Shown piece after piece: positions 10,728-22,000 of a DNA stretch of 33,958 bases. How positions within the stretch are numbered: the stretch's first letter is position 1; each line of letters starts with the position of its first letter. Location: the NCBI GenBank assembly GCA_003427395.1, contig BFEA01000031.1, positions 2,348,113 to 2,382,070 on the forward strand, in the 5' to 3' direction. Position numbers and translations under genes: made by a program. The notes under the pieces are model-generated. The model made no database searches, was not told where the DNA came from, and worked only from the letters and a program-made list of their open reading frames with translations. The stretch is from Chara braunii. Taxonomy: Eukaryota > Streptophyta > Charophyceae > Charales > Characeae.

Positions 10728-11310
10728 TAGCGGTCGGAGCCGCTGACCAGTGTGTGTGTGGGGTGTGGGCTTGACGTAGACGGCGGGAGTTTTGGTCGGT
10801 TCGGTCATTGACCGGTCGCGTGTGATGCGCTTTGACCGAATACGGCGGGAGGATTTATCACCAGCCAGCGTGTGGGGTGTGGGCTTGACATACACGGCGG
10901 GAGGTGTGGTTGATTCGGATTCGGTCATTGACCACTAGCGTGTGGTTCGCTTCGTCGGAAGGCGACGGGAGGACTAGCGATCAACGTGGGGTTTGCGTTC
11001 ACCGCGTACGGCGGGATGTTTGGTCGATTCGGTCATTGACCACTAGCGTGTGGTTCGCCTTGACCCAAGGCGACGGGAGGATTAGCAACCAGCCAGGGGT
11101 TTGCGTTGACCGCATACGGCGGGAGGTTTAGTCGATTCGGTCATTGACCACCAGCGTGGGGTTTGCTTTGACCGCAGACGGCGGGAGGTTTAACCACCAG
11201 CGTGGGGTTTTGAGTTGACCGCAGACGGCACTGCGAATCCGGCGGCGGTCGGGTGGCAGTGATTGATCCACTCATTGACCACCATCGTGTGTGGTTTGCG
11301 TTGACCGCGG
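10728..11310 (+). promoter_or_regulatory. W-box-like TTGAC(C) array upstream of the GT8 gene
   Basis: Thirteen TTGAC cores on the + strand lie between 10771 and 11306, and eleven are TTGACC: 10771, 10808, 10832, 10885, 10928, 11036, 11060, 11106, 11144, 11168, 11215, 11275 and 11301. They are carried by a degenerate tandem repeat; cattgaccac recurs 108 bp apart at 10928, 11036 and 11144. TTGAC(C/T) is the W-box core bound by WRKY factors in plants. The array ends about 145 bp before the start codon. Whether it works as a promoter element or is just a repeat that contains the core is undecided. Confidence 0.5.
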
Positions 11311-11452
11311 GAGGTGGTGGTCGATTCGACTGGATTGATTTGCTACACAGCACAGCCTGATTGGATTCGCTGACGGGTGAGGTGAAACGGGCTGAGGTAG
11401 AACGGTTTACGTTTGAAATCATTGGCTAGCGTCAGGTGGTTGAACTCGCTGG

Positions 11453-13027
11453 ATGGCGGGAAGTAGCACTCGTGAGGAGGGTGGTATCTCTCACGAGGAG
11501 GAGATTAAAGTGATGACCCAGAGGAGTATTCCTAGGACCGCTGTTCGCGGGAAGACTATGGCACCAGAGTGTCTCCCATCGCAGTCCTTGAAGAACGGAG
11601 GCGGTGTCGCTCGAAAGTTCTCATTGACTCTCCCTTCTTTACATGAGGACGATGATTATAACAAGGAAGAGGAGGTCGGTGAGGAGAACGATGAGTATAA
11701 CCTGGACTTCCTATTCAACGGTGGCGGCGTCTCTCGCATTGAGGAGAGCGAAATGGTGACTCAGAGGAGTTGTCCGAGCAGCGCAGTTGGCGGGAAGACC
11801 ATGGACGCAGAGTGTCTGCACTCCCAGTCCTTGGGAAACGGAGCCGCCGCTCGAAAGCTTTCCTTGACCCTCCCTTCTTTAGATGAGGAGGAGGGTTATA
11901 ACGACGACTCGGAAGAGCATGAGTCAGACATAGACTACGGTTTGGAGTCGTTCTTTGAAGTTGTGACGTTTCCGAGTCTCATGTGGAACAGTCGTTTTGG
12001 TGACACTGATGATGTTGAAGCTAGAGAGGAGGAGAACGATGAGGAGATTGACGAGTATAACCTGGGCTTTCTCTTCAACGGTAGCGTGGAGGAAATGGAC
12101 TTCCTCGTGAACTGTAGCATGGAGCGAGGGAGAACGCCTTCCACTGAGCATCAACCCAAATATGACTCTGAGGACGAGGAAGAGGAGAATCTGGAGGAGG
12201 CCGATCGGAGTGATGGACAGAGTGCACCAGGCATCGCCGGATGTACGAGTGATTCTTCCGAGAGAAATTCATCTTCGGCGAGTGATTCTTCCGAGAGAAA
12301 CTCATCTTCTGAGGGAGATATGAGAAGGAGAGACGAGAGAAATGAACCCTACGACGTCGATGAGAGTTCTGATTCTTCTGAACAAGCCATCGCATCCGTC
12401 TTGCGCCTCCGTTCCGCTGCCCTCCCTCCCGTTTCACCGCAAGGGAAAATGCAGCAGCCACGAAAAGCGCGAGTTAGGAGCCATCATGCCGCTTGTCGCA
12501 GCGGTCTCGGTACTCCCGAGAGTTTTGCGCAGCCTGAGTTGTCCGCGACCAACGGCGGTGACAACGGCTTGCGGTCATCGGTTCCCGGTAAATTAAGGCG
12601 TAATGGAGGAGCAGGAGGGGTGTGGGAGGCTTGCATGAAACCTCCGCCTTCTCCTCAGACCCCTCTTGATCTCTTCCCGGACACAGAGGAGGGTGTTCCT
12701 TCTCCGAGCGGTGTGAAAGCGCTCAATTCTCGGCCTGCTGGCCCAGGCTTGTCGTTTGGTGACGATACTGACCGCCGAGTCAACGAGCGGCGTCTGTCTC
12801 CCTACCCCAAGTCAACTCCGTTCGATTCTGTGGCGTATGTGGCGCTGTTGATGGGAAGTTCGGATTACTACAAAGGTGTGGTGGCCGTTGTCAAGAGCCT
12901 GAGAGCAGTGGGGAGTCGTGTGAAACTGATCGTGGCCGTCAGATCGGATGTTCCTGAAGCGCATCGGGAGATACTGAAGGAGCATGGCTGCGATATCAGA
13001 GAAGTCGAGATCATCGAGTCTCCCAGG
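11453..13027 (+). CDS. GolS: Exon 1: N-terminal extension and start of GT8 domain
   Basis: 525 codons from ATG (context GCTGGATGGC, G at +4) to a phase-0 donor AGG|GTGAGA. Residues 1-461 are not part of the GT8 fold and match no family I know. Residues 21-70 and 102-150 are a duplicated module, TQRS...GKTM..ECL.SQSL then SLTLPSL and YN, about 80-81 residues apart. EYNL.FLFNG recurs at 81-90 and 201-210. Residues about 235-255 are very acidic, and 263-289 carry a doubled SDSSERNSSS. The extension is probably disordered. The domain begins at residue 462 and covers the nucleotide-binding first strand and helix, to HGCDIREVEIIESPR. Without splicing, the frame stops seven codons beyond the donor. 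Confidence 0.85.
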
Positions 13028-16000
13028 GTGAGAGAACTCAGAGAAGGCTAACTATTACTATAATATTTGTTATTATTGTTATGCGGAATTACGTTTTTCT
13101 TTTTTCCTTTTTTAATGCCATTGTCATCTGCTTTGTCTATGGGTGTCCATGTTCAGACCCTGGTTCGTCACATGTAGGCAAATTTTGAAAGTCGCTGATA
13201 GTTTTTGTGGATGGTCGGTTTCACGAGTCGACTCTTCCTTTGTTGTAGTGGTTTCGCTGTTGATTGACCGTCTGACATGTTTACCGGTAGGTAATTATGA
13301 TGATTATGTATATCATGTACTCGCGATGTTTCGAGGCTGCACTTTATGTTCATTGGTGAGTTTCTGAGGCATCACTTGATACTGGTTGGTGTTTCTCCAT
13401 GCTGCACTTTATGTGCATTGTTGTTTGACCCTTCTCTTGCCGTTTGTTTTTGGCTGGCTGATGTTTCTTATGAATCTTGTTGGAATTGTCGTGAAACCTG
13501 ATATTTTCTTCTTTGATTCGGGGTCGAGCTGCTCAATCTTGTTGAATTTATGTGAACTGTTTGTGTGAATTTCTGTGAATTGATTACTTCACCTCAGATT
13601 GTAGGTAGTGGGTGAGGAGCCGGTGCTTCTCCATGCTTGTTACGCTGGACAGTATGTGCAGTTCTTTAGGCTAAACCGATGTCACTATACTTCTCAACAT
13701 TGTTACTTCATAATTTTTTAACTGTTTGGAAAAGTCTGTAGGATAGCAACGTTACGCTAATGAAAAGGGGGAAATCGAATGCCTTTGGACCATAGACATG
13801 TTGAAGTCGACCGCAGTCTTGAAGACTCTACGAAGGCAGTGGCAGTTGATTTGATTTGCCCGTTTTTTGGAAGGGTCACCCTGGTGGGCGAAAGCTGCGG
13901 ACCTTGTGGGAAAATTTGTAACGGAGTAATTCTCAAATTGTTGGAGTTCTTTAGCTGGTGAATATTTCGAGTTTTGGTATGATGATAACTTCGTTTCAAA
14001 TTTGCTACACCCCCCGTACATAGGGGTCTGTTTTGCGTGCACTTACCACGTCAAATGTTATAAATTTTGAGGTTTTTTCCGATATATTATTTTCCTTACG
14101 TTGCACTCGGTTCCATTTAATTTTGTTTTCTGCTTTCTTCATCATGCGTAAGCGCTGTAAACGAATACAGCGCATAGGTTTTTTCTATTCGAGTACAACA
14201 CGTAGTGTCTTCTGATTTTTGCCTCACCCGTGGATTTGTCCCATTAGAAAGACCTTCTGGTGCAAAAGTTCCTTTTCATTTTGTTAGTCTTCTTATTTCT
14301 ACATAACGCATATGCGTTGTAGACGAATACAACGCATAGGTTCATTTCTATTCGAATACATGTATCGTCTTGCACTGGATTCGGAAGTCTTCACACTTGT
14401 CTTCCCCCAAATAGAATGTAGGGTCATTGCCGGGGCATCTGGAATGAAATTTGCCCCGAATTCAGCTATGCGGACGTTTTATTCGGGGGAGATGCTACAT
14501 ATTACGGGGCCCGTAGCTGTGTATGGATGTGGAAGTGCGGTTCGTGTCGAGGTCTATGCGCGTGGACGGTCTCCCGGTACTTAGATGATGGAGTATACGT
14601 GCACCTTGGGTAAGTGGACACTACCTACGGTCTTCACCCGAATACAACGCCCGATCATTATCACTGCATGTGGAGTCGTGGACTGAAAAGTTGCTCCTAA
14701 TACAGCTATCATGATTGGGCGTTCTACTCAGCTGAAGACGATAGGCCGAGAGGTGTTTTGTGAATTGAGCCGCGGTTAGACTCTTAGCCTATTGTGAGTA
14801 CGTCACGTCGCTGCCGTCGGACTTTCTTCTGTTTCGTCCTTTTCCTGTGACGTCCGGAGAAAATCGGCACGTTGTGAAACGGGTTGAGAGATTGGTACAG
14901 CAGCTGAACTGAAGCATGAAGATGGTTGGTTGTGCGTTTCAGAAGGTGGTTGGTTGTGCGCTACAGTAGGGCCTCGCTCCCCACTACTCTTCACATGCAC
15001 AAAAGGTATGGCGGAGATTCCATGTTCTAGCTGGAAATCCATTCTCAATTTGCACATTTGGTGAGTACTGGAGCGAGGCCCTAGGTGATATTTGAGCACT
15101 TTACTGTGTGTGGTGTTTCCTGGTTGAATCCGCGTGGGGGTATGTGTGGGGCTTTAGGCGGCTACGCGAATAGAAATCATAAGAAATGTACGTAGGCCGA
15201 ATGACCGTACGTTCCATTCGGGGAAAGATGGGTAGGCTCCTTGGAGACTTCTCGAACCCCGATGTAATGATATTGATGAGCTGCGGGGCGATTCGTCTGC
15301 CAGCATAGTGTTCATAATGAGCGGGAGTCGGGAGATTACATGTTGCGTGCTTTCTCGTGCTTGCCTTTGGCTGCCTGCCTGCTTTCCTGCCGATATGTGT
15401 TTTGACTCTTGAGCTGGTGAAATGGTTTTCTCTTTTGACTGGCAGTGGGTCTGTATGTATCTTCGGCTTTGATTACCGCAGCCCCGTGGAGGTTAAGCAC
15501 AGGTGGTCAGTTACGAGTCGGGACATTGGGCCTCGCTCCAATACTCACGAAATGTGCAAATCGCTCGAAATGTGCAAATCGTTAGTGAATCTTCTCCTAG
15601 GACATGGAATGATACGTTGCCATGATTTGTCTTTTGTGCATGTCGAGAGTAGCGGTACCAAGCCCGTTACGTGCTGCGAGCTTTCCCGTACTTATCTTTG
15701 GCTGGCTGGCTACCTGCCGATATGAGCTTTTGAATGTGTTTTGGAACGGGTTAAGTGTGCTTATGTTTTCTGACCGGCAGTGGGTCTTATGTGTGTCTTC
15801 GGCTTGGAACTTTTGGTGGCCGCAGCCCCGTGGAGGTAAAGCACAGGTGTTCGCAGTCAGTTATTATGCGTGGAATTACACGAAGCTGCAGATTTTTGGA
15901 TTCGATGAATATCAGCGATTGATCTATCTGGACGGAGACATGCTGCTGCTCCAAAACCTAGATCACCTTTTCTGGGAGCCGCTGCCAATCGACGGCGCAG

Positions 16001-19000
16001 GAAGGGTAGGAATTGCGGGTGTCAAGGACTGCTTCTGTGAGGGAGAAACTCATCCCAGGGAGAGAAGGTAAGAGATTTGGACACCTGATCAGTACGTCTT
16101 CAATTCAATTTTTTTATTTTTTTTGGTGTGTGGTGACAACTTGAAAGCGATTGCGGGTTAAACTTGTAAACTTCGGTTGAGTGAGATTCTTTTGTTGTGT
16201 TTTCTCTTGAGGGAGAAAGGCCGCCCTGCTGCTGATTTAGGTTCTCCGCCGTCTTTGTCTTCTCTGTTGAAATGTGCCAGGGCGAGTATGCCCTTTTATC
16301 AGAATGTGCCCGTCCCAAACTCTCCGAACAGCGAGGACTTGAACCTGTCAGGTGCGCCTGCCATTAGCAAAGAGGATTGGATTTAATAGAGGAATCTGGA
16401 CGTGTCTGTGGAGAGATGCAAGAGTTGCCATTGGTCTGCTTTTCTGCATCTCTGCGGAGAACACATCCAGATTCAGGAATTTGATCCAATCTTCTTTGCT
16501 AGTGTGACCAGGCCCCAGGTGCTCTTACCGCTTGCCGGGTAGTAGTCTGTCACCGATGATAATTAAAAAAAAGATTGGGTTTAATTGAGGAATCTGGACG
16601 TGTCTGTGGAGAGATGCAAAAGTTGCCATTGGTCTTCTTTTCTGCATCTCTGCGGAGAACACATCCAGATTCAGGAATTTGATCCAATCTTCTTTGCTAG
16701 TGTGACCAGGCCCCAGGTGCTCTTACCGCTTGCCGGGTAGTAGTCTGTCACCGATGATAATTAAAAAAAAAAAACGACTGTCCGGTGAGCTCATCCGAGC
16801 ACATGTCCAAACCGTCCGGTCAGCACATCGAGTATATTAGGGTGTACGGTGACAGGGGCGTTCTGGCCAGTGCAACAAACCGGACCTGTGGACCCAGACA
16901 CCTTTGCTAGGACGTCCTCGCACCCCTCACTGACGCGTTGCAGCTGATGAATTGTCCGTGTGTACGGTGCAGACCTATGTCGGCTTGTCCGTGTGTACCG
17001 TGCAGACCCATGTCGGCAGGGTTGATGACATGCTGTTTTTCATAATTTCGCGAAGGATGTAGCAGCTGGCAGATTAATGTTCTAGTGTTGCGGGAAGAAG
17101 TGGAACGCTTGATCTTCCTTCTGAGCGCGGAGGCGTAGCCCTTGTGTAGACGGGGAACGCTATCACCTTCACAATGCGGAGGCATAGAGCATCGTGCGGA
17201 GGCATAGAGCATCGTGTAACACTTCGCGAGAGTATGCCGTTCTGAAGTTGTGAGGGCATACTCGCACTTGCTCTTTCGCAAATGCATGTGGCTTCAATGT
17301 AGCCTTACGTGGATGCATCTGACGGCAATCACGGCCACTTCTCAGCCGGAAAAGTGTAGTGTGAGCATGGCCTAAAGCATGCTGGTTCTTCAAATTTCGC
17401 GGATGGTCAGCTTGCAAGTCTAGTGCAGTGGAATGGGATGTCATTGCTGGTCCAAGTATCGGAGAGCAATTACTTGAAACTTTTGAAAGGCCCCGGCCGT
17501 TTTCAGTGTTTGCTCCGGAACGCTCCCGAACAAATTTTTAGTGAACCAGAGTCTATCTATAGACTGCGAGCTACAGCAGCTATGCAGTGGTCGTAGCGTG
17601 TTGTGTCAGCGGCTGAAGTGCGGACTGTTTTGAGGTGTATCAGAGCACTGTGCATTTGCATAGCATATGAGGTCAGGTGCATTGATGACCACTCGACAGT
17701 GGAATGAATGAATTCAACCCATTTTTTCACCTGGCTTACTCATCCGTGAAATAAATAAATAAGCCAGAGTGGCCTTCGCGCCCTTATTTGACTGGAGGCT
17801 TGGCCTCGAACTGTGGTGGGTGCGGTGATCCGATCATCGTTGATGTGCATCTTGAAGGGTGGTTAATTGGTAATCATTGGGGTGCAGTTGTATTCGGCGG
17901 CTTCAAAGACTCGCAAAGCTTTTTTTCGTTTTGCTGATGTTTTCTTTGAACATGATGCGGTGGTTTTGGTAAATGGGAGAAGTACCTAGGTACTCCCAAA
18001 GGTATTCTTGAGGTATAGTACCTAGTTGGTACACCCAGACTCTCTGTTCTGGAGGTATAGCATAGCATTCCGCATCTCCATGGCATAAGGGGCCAGGTGC
18101 ACTTGACAGGTGCGGACGGCACACAGGTTATCACAGGCAGAACAGAGCCGACAAGATCGCGTGTGTCTCGTCTCCGATTCTATCGAGCTCCCGTTTTAAT
18201 GACCCGCACAGTTCTGCTCGCGTAAGGCAACAACTGCTAGATTATGGGAGTTTGACCGTACGGGGGCGCATGACGGCTTGAAGAGGGTCTCCGTATTTAT
18301 CGCGGAATGCTCCAGTCGTGGTGGACAGAGGCAACTCTTCCTCGTCGGAACCTCTGTGAATCCGAGTGGCAGTCATTTGACTGTACACGCAACTTGTAAG
18401 ATACGATCTTACCTCTGTGAATGCGAGGGGCAGTCATTTGACTGTACACGCAACCTGTAAGATACGATCAGCAGAACGCGTGTCGATAGTAGGAGAGAAA
18501 TGGAGTGGCGTCGAGGTTTTGGATTTCGAGGGGCGATCGTTGTGGCCCAATCATCTTCCCGTCCGGCACGAGTTTGTGGCATTTTTTGTGAATGGAATCG
18601 TACTGGTATCGTAATGAAAGTGCATACTTCGTACATGGTCTGAAATTGAATATTATGGGGTAGCATTGGGGTTTATTCAGAATATGTTGGTGCTCAATTC
18701 CGTCATTCATATCGGAACAGTGCTCTTGATGAAAGGGGGAGTTGAATGCTGGTGCTAAATTCGGTCATTCATATCGGAAAAGAGAAAAGTTATTTGTGTG
18801 ACAGCGTGCTCTTAGTTTCGTCTAGCATGCTTGTAAGTGAACATGCAGGCCGGACATTTTGGTGGTGCGAAGGGGGAGGTTAATGAATGGACGGTTCTCG
18901 GTGTCTTCTGACGAAAGAATCAAGGATGTATTAAGTCGTGAAGTATTGAGCAAATGGTGTCAGCCTCTTTATGTAAGAAGAGTGCAAATGAACAATAATT

Positions 19001-22000
19001 GTTTTCGGGTATCTTTTGGGAGAAAAGGGATGGGGGAAAGTTTGGTGTTGTGAGATGAGATGTCTGTCTTGGGGGATTCAGAGGAATGAAGAGGATGACG
19101 TTTAGGGAATCAAGAGGATGAACTTTGGGTAGTATGACCTTTGGAGCTTCGTGCTCAGGGCTGAGTTGTTGTGTTCTTTTCCTTCGACACCGGTTTGTTT
19201 GATTTCGCCGAAGAAATTCATTGGTCCTTCGAGCGATCGTCCTCGTGTTATGAGCGCTCTCAGTGCACTGCCATACACTCACGGAAACCGGAAAATGCCC
19301 TCGGAAAGTCTTTCGGAGGCGGCACAGTCTGTTCTCGATTGCGTTTCTCCATTCGTTTTCTGTGTGATGTGAGCGTCCAATGTCCCGCCTGTCAGTTGAT
19401 TGTGAGGAACTTTGCAGGTAAGGGAAGGACCATGTGCCCGACCCCCGACACCCCCCCAACACCCTCAGGTGCCCCTCCGCCTCCTCCGCCCCCTCCCTCT
19501 TCTTTCCCCTTTCGTCCCCTCTCCGCTTTCTATGATCGTATGTTCCCGAATACACGCTCTCCATCCTGCTGTACTTGCATACCCTCGCAAGACGTCCCTC
19601 TGAGTCCAAACACGTAACTGTTTTCCACCTGCCCCTGCGTCCTTCTCCTATCCCATCCGAAATGATAAACCACCCTCCATCGTTTATCCCTCCTACATGC
19701 GCTGTACATGTCTCCACAGTATATAAGACATACGTTTAAAACTGTGCGTATTATCATTCTAAATGACTTCCAAATGATAATCCACCCTTTCATCATTTGT
19801 CCCTCCTACATGCGCTATATATTTCTCTACTGTATATAAGACATACGCTCGAAAATTTGTCGTATTTTATTCTAAATGATTCTCTCGCCTGTAAGCGTGA
19901 ATTGTGTCAAATGGGATTCTACTCGTCTTTAGTCCAAACACCAAACTGTTTTTCACCTGCCCCTGCGTTTTTCTCCCAACCCATCCGAAACGATAACCCA
20001 CACTTTAATCATTCTTCCCTTCCACGTGCGCTGTATACTTCTCTACCGTATGTCTTTACGCTTGAAAACTGAGCGTATTATCAGTTTAAATGATTCTATT
20101 GTGTGCAAGCATAAATGGATTCACATGGGATTCTGTATTTTATGGGATTCTGTATTTTAGGGATGGGATTCTGTATTTTACGCATGGGAGTATTTTAGGC
20201 ATGGGATTCTGTCTTAGGCTACCGTCTTCCTCAAACATAACGCACCCGGATAGTATGTATACAAGCTATCTTTCTAGTTGGGTACAGTCGTAATCAGGGC
20301 GCGTTGTGTTCGGGGAAGACGGTAGCGGCAGGCTAATGTAGGGCAGCAGTAGTTCTGCATTTGATAGGGAAGCCCCGGGAGCGATTATTGCACAGTTCCC
20401 TGCCGTAGTTCGTTTCATCACGAGGTACATTATTGCATTTATTATTGTCAACGTAGTTTGCATGGACCACTAATTATGTTGTTGTCATGCCAAAATCTAT
20501 GCCATTTACTAGAAGGTACGGCACTCGGCACAAATCACTATGATCCTAATCATAATGTGAATTTGAAGCAGCGAGTTGTTATCGAGAATTCGTTGTGTTA
20601 TTTTTGGAATGGTCATATGAAGCTAAACCATCGAGTAGGGTATTATTATTAATGTATTTTAATATATACTATGCAAAAGATACAACCTCAATGACTGACT
20701 ATATTCATCATTATTATTCAAACCTACTAAGGCAGTTGGATATACTGGAATTATTATGACATTATGGGAATGTTGTTATTGGATTGGACATATGAACGTA
20801 AACCACTGATTATTGTACATACTAATATCTTAATAGCTGTCTCTTATACACATCTAGATGTGTATAAGAGACAGTATCATACATTATGGGAATGTTGTTA
20901 TTGGATTGGACATATGAACGTAAACCACTGATTATTGTACTTACTAATATCTTAGTATGCTGAAAAACTTTTATGTCAACCGGTGCATATAACCTCAATG
21001 ACTGCTTATATCATTTCTATTCAAGCTTACTAATGCATTTGGATAAGGTGAAGTTCTTATGATATCATTATTTCTTACGTATAAAATTGTGGGTGCAGGG
21101 TGTCCCCCGTGATGAACTGATCAGTGTCTGTGATTGGCTGGTGAATGAGATCTGCTTCATTGCAGCTGAAGTAACGCAGGTGGCAGATGGCTTCTGGAGG
21201 AAGTTCCAGTCCGTCATGCAGCAACGGGGGCTCAATAACTAGTCCAGTGTCCTGCCCCTAGGACGGGGTTCTCGCCGTTGTCTCAGCCTCTTAAGGCTGT
21301 TTGTGACCCCACTCTGCCTGTTTGCTAGTCTGTCTGCCTGTTGTTTGGCTGGCTGGATGGTGGCCGACTGGTCTGCCTGGCTGTCCTTGCCTTGTGTTTG
21401 TCTGTCTACCTGCCCGCCTACCTCCGTGTCCGAGTTGTGCTTGTGTGTGTTTGTCTGTCCGGGTGCGGCGGGTGGTTGTCTGTCGGGATGGTTGTCTGTC
21501 GGGTCATGGCCTTCGTTTGTGCGTAGGCCCTGCCTTTTGGATCATGATGTTTTCGACTGTCTCGCGGTGTTCTTCTGTCTGTCTGGGTGGTTCTCTGTCC
21601 GGATGTCTGTGTTCATGGCCTTCATTTTGTGCATGTACGAATGCCTTCATTTGCCCGTACGCATTCCTTCGTTTGTGCGTACACATGCATGTTGGATGGT
21701 TGTTTTGGACAGTAGTATGTACGTCATGATGTGATCCTGCCGTATGAAAGTTTCAGGGAGTCTCAGAATGGATGCCCTGCCCTGTTGATAGTAGGGTGTC
21801 CACTGTCCTCATGTCGTAAGTCATGTGTGTGTTCTAGGAATGAAAAAATAATGACCTAATCTTGTTGGATGATTGTTCTGAGCTTCAAGTTATGTGTGTG
21901 TGCTAGGAAGGAAGAAATAATGACCTAATCTTGTTGGATGATTGTTCTGAGCTTCAAGTTTTTCTGACCACCAATCTCACGATTCAAGTTGCCTGAGCAT

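Larger units (their letters stand above)
13028..15846 (+). other. Intron 1 of the GolS-like gene
   Basis: 2,819 bp from GTGAGA to a CACAG acceptor, both ends in phase 0. An alternative in-frame acceptor, CCGCAG at 15825, would add seven codons (PRGGKAQ) and has the better pyrimidine tract upstream. The intron holds a pair of covarying hairpin repeats (14134-14365), two copies of a short MITE (14967-15083 and 15528-15665) and a duplication of the acceptor region. Confidence 0.7.

Noticed and set aside
11924-12461. Minus-strand frames over exon 1
   Set aside because: They are antisense shadows of the well-supported GT8 exon.
20837-20874. Natural perfect palindrome or transposon end
   Set aside because: The sequence is exactly the Nextera mosaic-end junction; a laboratory origin explains it fully.
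21303-21734. Cys-rich 143-codon protein
   Set aside because: Two overlapping frames are open because of CTGT/TGCC-rich low-complexity sequence.
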